A DNA stretch of 64,000 bases, taken from Phlyctochytrium arcticum. Lineage: Eukaryota > Chytridiomycota > Chytridiomycetes > Chytridiales > Chytridiaceae. Position 1 is the first letter of the stretch. The number at the start of each line of letters is the position of its first letter. The translations under genes were made by a program, and so were the position numbers. This document shows positions 11,379-20,279 of the stretch, one piece after another. Location of the stretch: assembly GCA_025602905.1 (NCBI GenBank), contig JAHLKI010000010.1, forward strand, positions 806,001 to 870,000, written 5' to 3'. The notes beneath the pieces were generated by a model. That model saw nothing but the letters and a program-made list of their open reading frames with translations. It had not been told where the DNA came from and did no database searches.

Positions 11379-12179
11379 TCAGATTTTGACATCGACCTCC
11401 TCCTCATCGTCGCACTCATTCAGTTCATCGAGAAGCGACTTTCTCGTGTGAGGCAGATGTTTCCGCTTCTCGCTCGTGACGATACATTTGAGGTCGGTCG
11501 CAGTCATTTTCACTCCATTGACGTTAATCTCCCGCAGAATATCTTGTGGAGCCTCTCCGTCTTCGTACAGCTTATAGACCAATGCTCTGACCGTAGGAGT
11601 ATGGTAGATTCGCCGTGCTCCTGGCTCAGCGTAATAATTGTAATCACTGTCTCGCCTTTGATGTCCCACATGCTTGGCGCTAAGCTGAGATATGGTCCAT
11701 GTTCTTGTCGTCTTGTCCATGCTCAATTGCAGCTCATAAGGACATCCGACTTTGTTGGTATTGCGACCTTTTGGGTGGTAGTCTGGCGGTTCTCCTCCTT
11801 GTGAGCAACGCATCCATACTCGTTGAACTTCCCCCGACCATTGTATGGAACGCTTGATGCTCAAGCTAAAACCGTTATCTCTTGCGAAATTGCGAACCGC
11901 CGTTTTGCACTCCTGCAGGGTTGCAAAAGACCGATCCGGCCGATTGTGGAAGGCATACCAAGTCTGTTCGTATCCAAAGTCGCCCATTGGGCAGCGCTCT
12001 ACAGTGTACTCTTGCGCAATTTCTGGTAATGCTTTGTCCAAAATTTGCCAGGAGGCGGCGGTGACACTCTTCGGAAAAGCGCATGACTGTGCCCGAAAGC
12101 GCAGCACCACATTTATTGCAATATGACACCAACAAGATCGTCTAATAAACCTATCCTTTGAGTGTGATGTATTCATCAA
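11379..12179 (-). CDS. FAR1/MULE-type DNA-binding domain protein without transposase
   Basis: A single ORF of 266 residues. Residues about 75-175 match the layout of the FAR1 / WRKY-GCM1 zinc-binding domain found in Mutator-like (MULE) transposases and their domesticated relatives. It opens with FATLQECKTAVRNFARDNGF, followed by Cys in MRCSQGG, Cys in GCPYEL and a His pair in KHVGHQ (a C-C-H-H set). It is followed by a helical region (RALVYKLYEDGEAPQDI) like the segment between DNA-binding and catalytic domains in MULE proteins, then an acidic tail. The DDE catalytic core and SWIM finger are absent. It may be a domesticated transcription factor or a truncated element. A second possible start is the Met in CPMGDFGYEQ near residue 65, which would trim a poor N-terminus. 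No terminal inverted repeats were recognised. Confidence 0.6.
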   Translation of the reverse strand: MMNTSHSKDRFIRRSCWCHIAINVVLRFRAQSCAFPKSVTAASWQILDKALPEIAQEYTVERCPMGDFGYEQTWYAFHNRPDRSFATLQECKTAVRNFARDNGFSLSIKRSIQWSGEVQRVWMRCSQGGEPPDYHPKGRNTNKVGCPYELQLSMDKTTRTWTISQLSAKHVGHQRRDSDYNYYAEPGARRIYHTPTVRALVYKLYEDGEAPQDILREINVNGVKMTATDLKCIVTSEKRKHLPHTRKSLLDELNECDDEEEVDVKI

Positions 12180-12387
12180 CCAATTCCTGTAGTTTTAGAA
12201 GCCACATGCGGGTTATCTTTCAGCGGTTCGGTCAGAAACGATCTTCTAGCCCGCTTTTCTCGCACATTAGACCACGATGGTACCGGTACGACTCGACGGA
12301 ATTCATATTGGTACGGTTGCTGCAGACTGGGTGCGGGTCAGCCTGCAGCAACCTTCCCTTCATATTCACACAGAAAGATAAGGGCTG

Positions 12388-13305
12388 CTAAACACTTCTA
12401 CGTCGAGGGGTGCGCGATGAACCGCCCAATCTAACAACATCCTCAACTTCTTCTCGTCCCCTGTCCTCCATTGTATTTCCCGCGCTTGAATCGCTGTCGC
12501 TGTCGGTGTCTTCCTCGTCCTCGGAAGCGGATTGGGGTTCGGCATACCCCAATGCTTTTCGGTACTTCCGAGAACCAATCCCGCCCCTGTTTCGTTCGTC
12601 GGACTCCAACGCCCGCAAGATTTCGGCGTCAGTCGGTACGTAAGGGAAGGACGACCAGCAACCGGCGAGAACAGGCCACGTTATCACTCTCAATTGGTGC
12701 TTTGCCCCAGCTCCCAGTGTCCCGTCCCGTTCTCCGCCTCCGCCGCGCGTGGTTTCCTTGGTTCCTTCGCGACCGGAACCTTCCGGACCCGGATTAGTCC
12801 CATCGTCGCCGCCCTCCGAACTTGCTCCTCTCGGCTGTGTGGGTCCGCCTCCACTGCCAAAGTCGTCACCACCCGCCCCCTTTACGCCTGGCGGTGCAAT
12901 ACCATGGCGGCGCTGCGTCCAGAACCAGACGTGCAAGTCTTCCAGTCGTTTCAGCGACGCTGCCGGCATTCGTCCAGCATTCCGAGTGAACTTGACCGGG
13001 TATGGGGCAGGATCGTAGACGCCAGGGGGATAAGTATCCTTCGGAATTCTCGGCGCTGGGATTGGTAGATGTACACGACATTTCACTTTAAAAGCGAAAT
13101 TGATATACACGTTCTGCTCGTTGAAGAAGTCCGCAGGCTCCACCTGGATCTGTTGTTGGACTTGTTCAGGCAGGGGTGGGGCCGGATAAACTGCGACATG
13201 GCGGTGGCGCCGAGAGGTTTCAGTGTTGAGGGAAGACAGAATATACGCTGTCCCTATGCTCGTCGCCTCGTCGAAATCAGTGAAGACGATGGTGCGGGGA
13301 TCCAT
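12388..13305 (-). CDS. Unknown protein with Gly-rich linker and acidic tail, possible frameshifted 5' end
   Basis: The 305-residue ORF begins MDPRTIVFTDFDEA. It has a Pro-rich first part (PAPPLPEQVQQQ, PIPAPRIPKDTYPPG), a Gly/Glu-rich linker around residues 140-200, and an acidic Ser/Asp tail ending in RTPRRR. I do not recognise the family. Just upstream another open stretch starts at 13421 (MSTIELHKFYTARALRPGEF) in a frame one base off, meeting this frame at a run of four G on the plus strand (13348-13351). One extra base there would fuse the two, so the annotated start may be artificial. It lies 208 bp upstream of the FAR1-like gene on the same strand. Whether the two belong to one old element is unknown. 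Confidence 0.45.
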   Translation of the reverse strand: MDPRTIVFTDFDEATSIGTAYILSSLNTETSRRHRHVAVYPAPPLPEQVQQQIQVEPADFFNEQNVYINFAFKVKCRVHLPIPAPRIPKDTYPPGVYDPAPYPVKFTRNAGRMPAASLKRLEDLHVWFWTQRRHGIAPPGVKGAGGDDFGSGGGPTQPRGASSEGGDDGTNPGPEGSGREGTKETTRGGGGERDGTLGAGAKHQLRVITWPVLAGCWSSFPYVPTDAEILRALESDERNRGGIGSRKYRKALGYAEPQSASEDEEDTDSDSDSSAGNTMEDRGREEVEDVVRLGGSSRTPRRRSV

Positions 13306-14000
13306 CTTGTTTACCGCACGAGGGTTGGCCGGAATTTCATTGCTTATGGGGTGTCCTTGTCAAATTCTCCAGGCCGGAGGGCTCTTGCGGTGTAGAATTT
13401 GTGCAGCTCTATGGTCGACATGGTGAATCTACATTTGGAACGGTTCAGCAGCTCCAGCTACCGGGTGACCTAAAGCTTGCTATCTCTTTTCATACCTTTG
13501 CCGACGCTTGCTAGGAGCAGCCAAATGGTGAAGAAAAAGCGGCAAAGGGTGTCTTGTCTTACACGTTTGGAAACGGAAAACAATGCTGAGGGTCAGGCTG
13601 AGGGTTAGAGTGTCACGATAGCCAGACTGTAAGTGTTGTCAATGTCGTGTACACCATCGCGTTTGCGGATTCAACTTCTGTTCCCCTACACATCTCGTCT
13701 CCTAAAATCAATGTTTCTTCGTCACTCCTTTGTATCATGGAAAGTAATTCCTCTAATTCCACAATATATCATAACCTCTGTGATCTTTCCATGTTGTCCG
13801 ACCCTGCAATTCTTGTCATAATGCGAGAGCACAGCGAGTAATAATATGAGTGCTCGCCACGGCACGGGTAAAGCCTGTGGACCCAAATCTGCAACCCTGC
13901 AAGAAATACTCATCGTTTAAAAAAAGACGTACGTTCTCCGTATCCAAGATCCCATGACAGAGCGACACGCCTACGGGGTATTAGCTCGTGAGCTATTTGT

Positions 14001-14360
14001 TCGATGTTTGGGTGAATCTTGATTCCGATAGCTGCTACGCAGGTTCCCAGCATGGAGGCAGTAGTCAGTGAGGCGGAACGTTTTTTCTTCCCGTGCTACC
14101 GAATATTGGCTAGTAGGCTGTATTTTCGATGTTTGGGTGTTCTTTAGGTTCGACAGCCGCTACGCAGGCTCCCGTGTGGAGGCGGTAGTCGGTGAGGCGG
14201 ATCAAACTCATCCAGCGTGTTCCCGGAAGGCGTCCTACGAGATATTGGCTTGTCGGGCCGTATTGTCGATGTTTGGGCGCTTCTAGCTTCGTTAGCTCCT
14301 ACGCAGGCTCCGTTGTGGAGGCGGTAGCGAGTGAGACAAAGCAGTATCGTCCTGCACTCC
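14001..14360 (+). repeat. Three degenerate tandem units of 125-140 bp
   Basis: Units begin at 14001, 14126 and 14266 with TCGATGTTTGGG. Each contains CTACGCAGG(T/C)TCC, then TGGAGGC(A/G)GTAG(T/C), then a (T/C)GAATATTGGCT-like end, absent or truncated in the third copy. Spacing of 125 and 140 bp shows indels between copies. No reading frame is kept across the units, so this looks like decayed non-coding tandem duplication. Confidence 0.7.
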
Positions 14361-16261
14361 TTCCGGGTTACTCTCTCCGAGGGCCCTTGCTGCATTCTCC
14401 CGATGTACACATTGCACTACTCATGACTGACCAAACTTTTACTCGTGCTAGGAGTTCGGATCCGTTGGGCAAGTCGGTAGGCTGTAGTCATTCACATCAG
14501 TGGTCTCGAGGAAATTTGGAGCAACGGCGGAGTTTATTGCTCGTTTAATAATGGATGCTGTAAATGTCCATTATTGACGTGTTCGGATCTCGTTCTCCTC
14601 TATTCCCTCCATCTGACTGTCTTACCCGGTTTATTGTTCTCATATATCAACAAGATCTTATTAGATCTCGCCCACCGTCGCCTTCTCTACTCCTGCGGTC
14701 GTTTTCCTGCTTTAGCTCCAACTTTCTTTATATGGATGATCCCTGTCAACGACACAGGAGGATGTTAGTAAGCTAAATCTTCCGCTGAGATTGAGTCAAG
14801 AGACTGAATATGGGATCTAACTGACATCCCCCGAACACGGCGGGGGTCCGGGCCAGGGTTGCTGGTCGGCCATCCAAGGAGCAGCGTGTAATTCAAAAGT
14901 GTCAAAAGGGCTTGCCAAGGGCAAAGCACGAGCCATTTCACCTCCAACGACGACGACAACGATGACAACGACGTTGTTCTTGTTTGCGGGCGGATCTTTG
15001 GGTGGTGGCGAATAGAGCGCCTAAGTAGAGCTCGCTTTCGGCCGTGATCCATTTGCTGATCTGTGACGGCTGTGGGAGAATATCGCCCTGGACGACTTTC
15101 TATAGCTGGCCAATGTATGTAAGATTGCTGATTTGTCAAGATTTCAGTCCTCTGACTTCTTCCCTTTTTGGCATTCTTTTTGGCGACAATACCAGTCTTA
15201 AGAAAGAGCTTTCCAAACGAAAAGGACGCGCTGAAATCCGTTTGAAAAGAAAGGAGGTGTGCAAGCAATCTACCCGTCTGTCGCAAGTCTAGAGCTACAT
15301 CGGTTATTGCTCGCTTGGTCGGCCCTCCTTTCCCATGCTACAAGAATAGCTGCCCAAATATACGTAGCAACAGAGCAGTATCACAACACTTCTCACCCAC
15401 AACCTCAAAATTCGCCAGTCTCATTCCCCGCATCTGCGTCAGCAGCAGCACAGAGCGGAAACGGTTTAGATCCATCCTATTACATTGACGGATACTCACA
15501 TCGTGCGACGCATTCCACCAGCAGCAGCCCAAGGACGTGGCGTCGGCTGGTGGTCAGTTTCGGCAGAGTGAGACCTTAATATTATATTATTCCTCTGGTA
15601 CATGATCGAGTACAAGATCGAGTAGGGATTCAGCCACTTCGGAGGCCACTTAGCAGAACTGAACCCCTGAAACAAAATGAAATGAAAATGTCCTCTCTGA
15701 ATCTCAGCGTCTAATGAGATTTCTTGCTTTGTTCAATGCCCGAGGTTATTCCATTTCTACCTTGCGTGTGACTACTGCAATGTCTATCATGCTATTTGGG
15801 AGATAACCGAACTTCTTGGTACGATTGAAATGAGCAATCTCCCCGGGAAGGGACATGACCGTTTGGCGCACCGTTCGGCGTATGTATGGGTTGAACGCGA
15901 AAGGTGGTATGAATCAGAACGGGAACAGATTATGTATACTGGCCTTTACATTACCCCACCGAGCTCCATGAGCCTCCATCGTAAAGTCTGTCATGCGCAG
16001 GCTGTAACTTTCTGATAAGCCTGATTAGATATAGCTCAATTTTGGCAATTTTCTGATGCTGTTGACTGTGCATTTATCAGTAATTCCACATTATTCCAGA
16101 GCGTTTGTCACTTTGCCGCGCTTGCTTCTCCGCTTTGCGCAAAAACAAAAATCAATAAAATGCGCACTTTCTAACGTGAGTAAAAGTCATCCCATTTTTA
16201 ATGTGAATATTTTCTAAGTCTGATTAGCCTTTGGTGGCGCACCGGGCTGAACATGAACTCA

Positions 16262-16338
16262 CATCAAGGCTTTGGCAAATGCTGGGCACGCTGATAAAAT
16301 TCCCACTTCCCACAGTTCCTGCATCAAGGCTTTGGCAA
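16262..16338 (+). repeat. 17-bp direct repeat, 60-bp spacing
   Basis: The string CATCAAGGCTTTGGCAA occurs at 16262-16278 and again at 16322-16338. The sequence between differs, so this is a dispersed direct repeat and not a clean tandem array. Confidence 0.7.
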
Positions 16339-16760
16339 CATTGCTCATGGGACGGATGAAAATTTGAATACCTTACATGCAATCGTTTAAGTTCGGTAGG
16401 TACTGTACTTCTTAGATCTCCACACATGTTTAAGCAGTGCTGCACAGGAACATAGTCAAGTTCTGAAATTGTTTCGGCCGGCCACACTGAAAGTTTCAAA
16501 ATGACCACATTTGCTGCGGTTGAAAGCAGAGACTGTGTAAGGTCATTGTTGCAATTGGTGATTCGATCTTTCCTTCCTTTTCTTTGAGGCAAGGTTCATT
16601 CATTTTTTCTACTCTGGACTGGCGCGCGGGCGTCCCAATATTTCAACGATTCATACGTTGAACGAGTCGAAAGTAGAAGTCCATATTCGAAATTGTGGGC
16701 GAGGCAAAGGGGCACAGTCAGATAAGTGCTTACGTGATATTGACGCGGTCGCTCAGGCCG

Positions 16761-16776
16761 ACGCGTTCGGACGCGT
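16761..16776. promoter_or_regulatory. Paired MluI cell-cycle boxes (ACGCGT)
   Basis: Two ACGCGT hexamers at 16761-16766 and 16771-16776 are 10 bp apart, one helical turn, in a CG-rich patch about 290 bp upstream of the homeobox start. ACGCGT is the MBF/E2F-like binding site of fungal G1/S genes. Function here is inferred. Confidence 0.4.
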
Positions 16777-16985
16777 CCTCCCGCGCAGCGCGCGTTTCAA
16801 AACGTCCAGGTTTCATATAGGTCTCGCCAAATGAGTGAGCAGGGTCCCGGGCAACAACTTATCCAGAAACACCGCCCGAGGGTTCATTTGAGTGGCTGCC
16901 ATATCATGATACATCTGTGCTGTAAAACATTAAGTGAATCCTGCGTCCCAACTTTTGGCACAATCCTTTCCTTTTAATATCGCAT

Positions 16986-16994
16986 GGTATATAT
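16986..16994 (+). promoter_or_regulatory. TATA-like box of homeobox gene
   Basis: GTATATATAG lies about 70 bp upstream of the ATG at 17064, a plausible core-promoter position if the 5' UTR is short. Confidence 0.4.
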
Positions 16995-17063
16995 AGAATC
17001 ATCTTCCAAAATTTCCCTAGCCATTATTCTACGCTCGAAATCCTTTCGAAGCTACCTACCATC

Positions 17064-18634
17064 ATGCCATCTCCACCATCATCTCCCGCCCACCGGCCTC
17101 ACGAACCTGGTGCACTCTCCCGTCCGGCATCTCCATCTCAAGTCCATCCTCAACGCAAATGCGACATCATCTACAGTGGAAGTAGGAGTAGCGACTTGAG
17201 TAGCGACGAAAACAATCAAATGCAGCTCAGTCGTACGCCTGAACTGGCTCCAGCTGCATCAAGGTCAGATCACATGTCAATGAGCGGAAGCGACAGCGAC
17301 GGAGACTATAGCGATAGTACCGGGCGGGGCTCCCCATTGAGCGACACTCTCGAACGACGCGGTCAGGATGCACAGAATCGCGACCACCAGAAGCCTCAAA
17401 GAAACCACCATCGGCGGACGACATCAGTCATGGCAATGGACTTTTTGTTAAATGATCAAAGCAAGCCGAGCGCAACAGCACAGGCTGCACCCGCTACCCC
17501 ACCCGTGATTACCCTACCACTACCCGCACCGCTGACGGCTGCAGAAAGTCCCGATTCTTACAAACTTAACCTACCAACAGTATCATCATCATTTCTCCCA
17601 TCTAATCGCCCGACACATTCGCATACTCGCTCCTACTCTCATTCCATCTCACATTATCCATCGCATGCTCCTCAAGTACAGCACATCCAAGCACCATTTG
17701 ACTTTCAGCCTCAATATCATGATCAAAATCACCGGCATCATCGCAGATCATTGTCATTTCCGCCAAGCGTTTCTGGTGGCTCACCAGTTCAGAATTCAGA
17801 CAATGAGACTATACTTGACACCATGGGTCGAGTAAAGACTCGGCGCAAGCGTGCCTCTCCTGACCAGCTTGCTGCTCTCAACAAAGGTATATATTACATT
17901 TACATACCTGCATAAATCACATCTAACTTTTTTTTCTGTTTCTAGTCTTTACCCAAACTTTTTTCCCTTCGACCGAACTTCGCTACCGTCTTGCACGAGA
18001 TCTTGGAATGACCCCACGAGCAGTCCAAATCTGGTTCCAGAACCGTCGACAGAACTGGCGTTCGCGCCAAGGATTGCCGAATGGTCAAGGATTGCAGTTG
18101 GGGGAGGTCGCGGCCGGAGTGGTTGTACATGCCGGAATTCAGGACATTGATTATCCTTCTGAATTCATCGGCGGCCATCAAAATGATTCGGAGGCTGGTC
18201 CCCGACAACAGCAACGAGACCACGGCGCGTTCCATCCTCCATTCCGAGGTCATTCGCGCTCGGCATCGGCATCATGGGTTCCCCACACCTACTCGTATGG
18301 CGAAAAGAGCAATCCACCACCACAACAATACGCAATTATGGCCTCATCACCACCTCAGCATCACATCGGTCCCCAACGTTCGCATGAACACTGCGCTGCT
18401 CCTCCACCACACATCGATACCACGCGAGGCCATCAGCGACCACATTATCAAAGCCATGCTCGCCATCAATCCATGCCACATCATCCGCTCCCTCCTCATC
18501 GCGAGCTTCCTTCTCACCCACCACCACACTTCCAAGATCGAGCAGAACCATCTCGCCACGGATTTGCGCCACATTACATATATCCCTCACAACCGTACCC
18601 GCACGACCTTGCTCATCGCGAAGTCCGGATATAG
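17064..18634 (+). CDS. Homeobox transcription factor (Yox1-like class)
   Basis: Two exons (17064-17886 and 17946-18634) join in phase to give 503 residues. A 60-residue homeodomain lies at about 257-316: an N-terminal basic arm (KTRRKRASPDQ), helix 2 near RYRLARDLG, and recognition helix MTPRAVQIWFQNRRQNWRS, carrying the invariant Trp, Phe, Asn and Arg. The intron splits the homeodomain just after helix 1 begins (LAALNK / VFTQ). The flanks are low-complexity: Ser/Asp-rich before, and His/Pro/Gln-rich after, typical of fungal homeodomain regulators such as Yox1/Yhp1 or Pah1. It is not of the three-residue-insertion (TALE) class in what I can see. A nuclear DNA-binding role is secure from the domain; target genes are unknown. 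Upstream MluI boxes hint at G1/S-phase expression. Confidence 0.92.
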
Positions 18635-20279
18635 GCTTTAAAATAGCATTTGGTAAAGAGCTTCATCCATAAGTAGTATTCATTAGCTTTAGTTTTACGA
18701 CAGCTAGAAAGTCAATCATAATGACAAATGTCAAGAATCTCATTGACTAAAATGGCGATCAATTGAAGAATATCCGACTATTACTTATTAATTCGGCCAA
18801 AATTCTTTCAGTCCAGATTCATCATATTCTCGGGTTATCTATACACTTCCAAGGTGTGGTTAATACTTTTTTGGCGTTATAAACGTTCATGTCCCTTCCG
18901 CGAATTGGCATCATAACGCACCTTATTTTAAAGTCTCCTCTTGGACCCTTCACCTGGCGCGGCGTTGCATGAATGAATTTCATTTTTACCTTGATTATTG
19001 TCACCTACAGTACATGAATAGAGTGTAGTTATATCGAGCACAGGACTCGCAAGTTGGACCCATGTTTGAGATTTCACAGTTTTGGGTCCGATTTATGCTG
19101 GGGACTTTCAAAAGTTTTAGATCTCATGGAACGTAGTGCGAAGATCTATCCACAAACTTCAAAAAACTTTATGTTGAAAGACAAAAAAATTTCATATCAC
19201 AGCGACATAAAACATGTTTGATACTTTCGCATCTAGCAACAACGGAAATGACACTGGGAAATTAAGGTGCTAGGCATTCTTATCCCATGTACCGTTAAGC
19301 TTATTATAAGCTTGTTTAAACTATTTAATTTCTAGCTTCATATTCCCGCTGTCAACAATTCCAGCGTATTCGAATTGGTAAAACCTGAAAGACGGGTAAA
19401 GGAGTGAAGGGGAGTGCGAGGAAGACCTCGATATATATACAGAACTGGAACTGGAACCAGCATTTGACAAAAGATAAAATACAGTGCACGAAAATTTCGA
19501 AATCGAGAAAATAGAAGCTATCAGTAAAATACTACTTATATAGAGAAAGCGGTCCTGAAAAGAAAGTTTCCTGATCTTCCGGGGGGTTGGATGGGGTTGT
19601 CTTACAAAGTTCGCGGTACGAGGAGGACTTTGTGGCTCGTCAGCCTCGGCCCCTCGGCGGGAGCTCCGTAGTTTAGCGGGTGGTTGTAAGTGAGGTGATA
19701 AATAAACCCAAATTAGGAATTAAGTGCGATTATGTCATCCAAAGCTTGGCAAGCTCTGTTAATGTTAAAAACTACCTGTATACTCGGTGAATGTCTCAGC
19801 CCGGTTGATGCAGTACTTCTTACGCCACATGTACTCGCCGAAGTAACTGACCACGTTGGCCTTTCTTGACCGCGCGCCAAGTGGTAACTAAATCACGCAC
19901 AGTCACCGTGCCAGAGCCGTTCCTTTACCACGCCTTAAAAGGCCCTGTTTTTGATGACTCAAAACCTAAAAACATTCGACCCCCACTAGAAAAGTGGTGC
20001 TTCACCCTGCTTTGAAGGATTCCCTTCTATGAAACTTTCTTTGTTCTGCCTTTCCCACCAAATTCCTATTGTCCTAGTGTTCTGTCACTTTTTTGTTGAC
20101 AGTTGCTGATCCACCCCAATAATCCATCCTCCGACACAGGCTCCGAACGGCGCAGCCCAATCTTCGTGCCAGGCCTGTGGGTTCCGTCTCTGTCCCTCAG
20201 CGACTTAAAAAAAGGTAACTTGGAGCAACTCTCCGTTCGATCCAGGATCTCGCAAAGGCATTCATCTCCGCCAAAGACC
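18635..20279. other. Gene-poor 1.6-kb intergenic region
   Basis: Mostly AT-rich and without a supported gene. The only coding-like piece is the transposase-like fragment on the minus strand near 19780-19920. The last 200 bp form the promoter and 5' leader of the ABC transporter. Confidence 0.5.
19780..19920 (-). mobile_element. Decayed transposase fragment, ISXO2/IS1595 (Merlin)-like
   Basis: Read on the minus strand, one frame gives TTWRAVKK and the adjoining frame gives VVSYFGEYMWRKKY. Together they resemble the C-terminal part of ISXO2/IS1595-type DDE transposases, where a W..VK motif precedes a YLAEYMWRR-like motif. The two pieces are in different frames and flanked by stops, so this is at best a relic. 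No terminal repeats were seen, and chance resemblance is possible. Confidence 0.35.

Larger units (their letters stand above)
13422..17063. other. Gene-poor 3.6-kb region with decayed repeats
   Basis: No convincing gene was found on either strand. Open stretches at 14765-15286 (minus), 15259-15579 (plus) and 16224-16592 (minus) lack recognisable domains or supporting splice sites. The region holds the degenerate tandem repeats at 14001-14360, a 17-bp direct repeat (16262 and 16322) and the promoter of the homeobox gene. Confidence 0.5.

Noticed and set aside
14765..15286. 173-codon minus-strand ORF
   Set aside because: No recognisable domain, odd composition, no splice or promoter support, and it overlaps a gene-poor region.
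15259..15579. 106-codon plus-strand ORF with a Ser/His-rich end
   Set aside because: The start is arbitrary and no domain or exon chain supports it; could be a fragment of a lost gene.
16224..16592. 122-codon minus-strand ORF with two QSLD segments
   Set aside because: The repeated segments come from the 17-bp direct repeat and not from protein structure; no family recognised.
19640..19720. tRNA-like string around GCTCCGTAGTTTAGCGGG
   Set aside because: It resembles a D-arm start, but no matching T-arm (GGTTCRA) or acceptor pairing follows. No tRNA was found elsewhere in the window.
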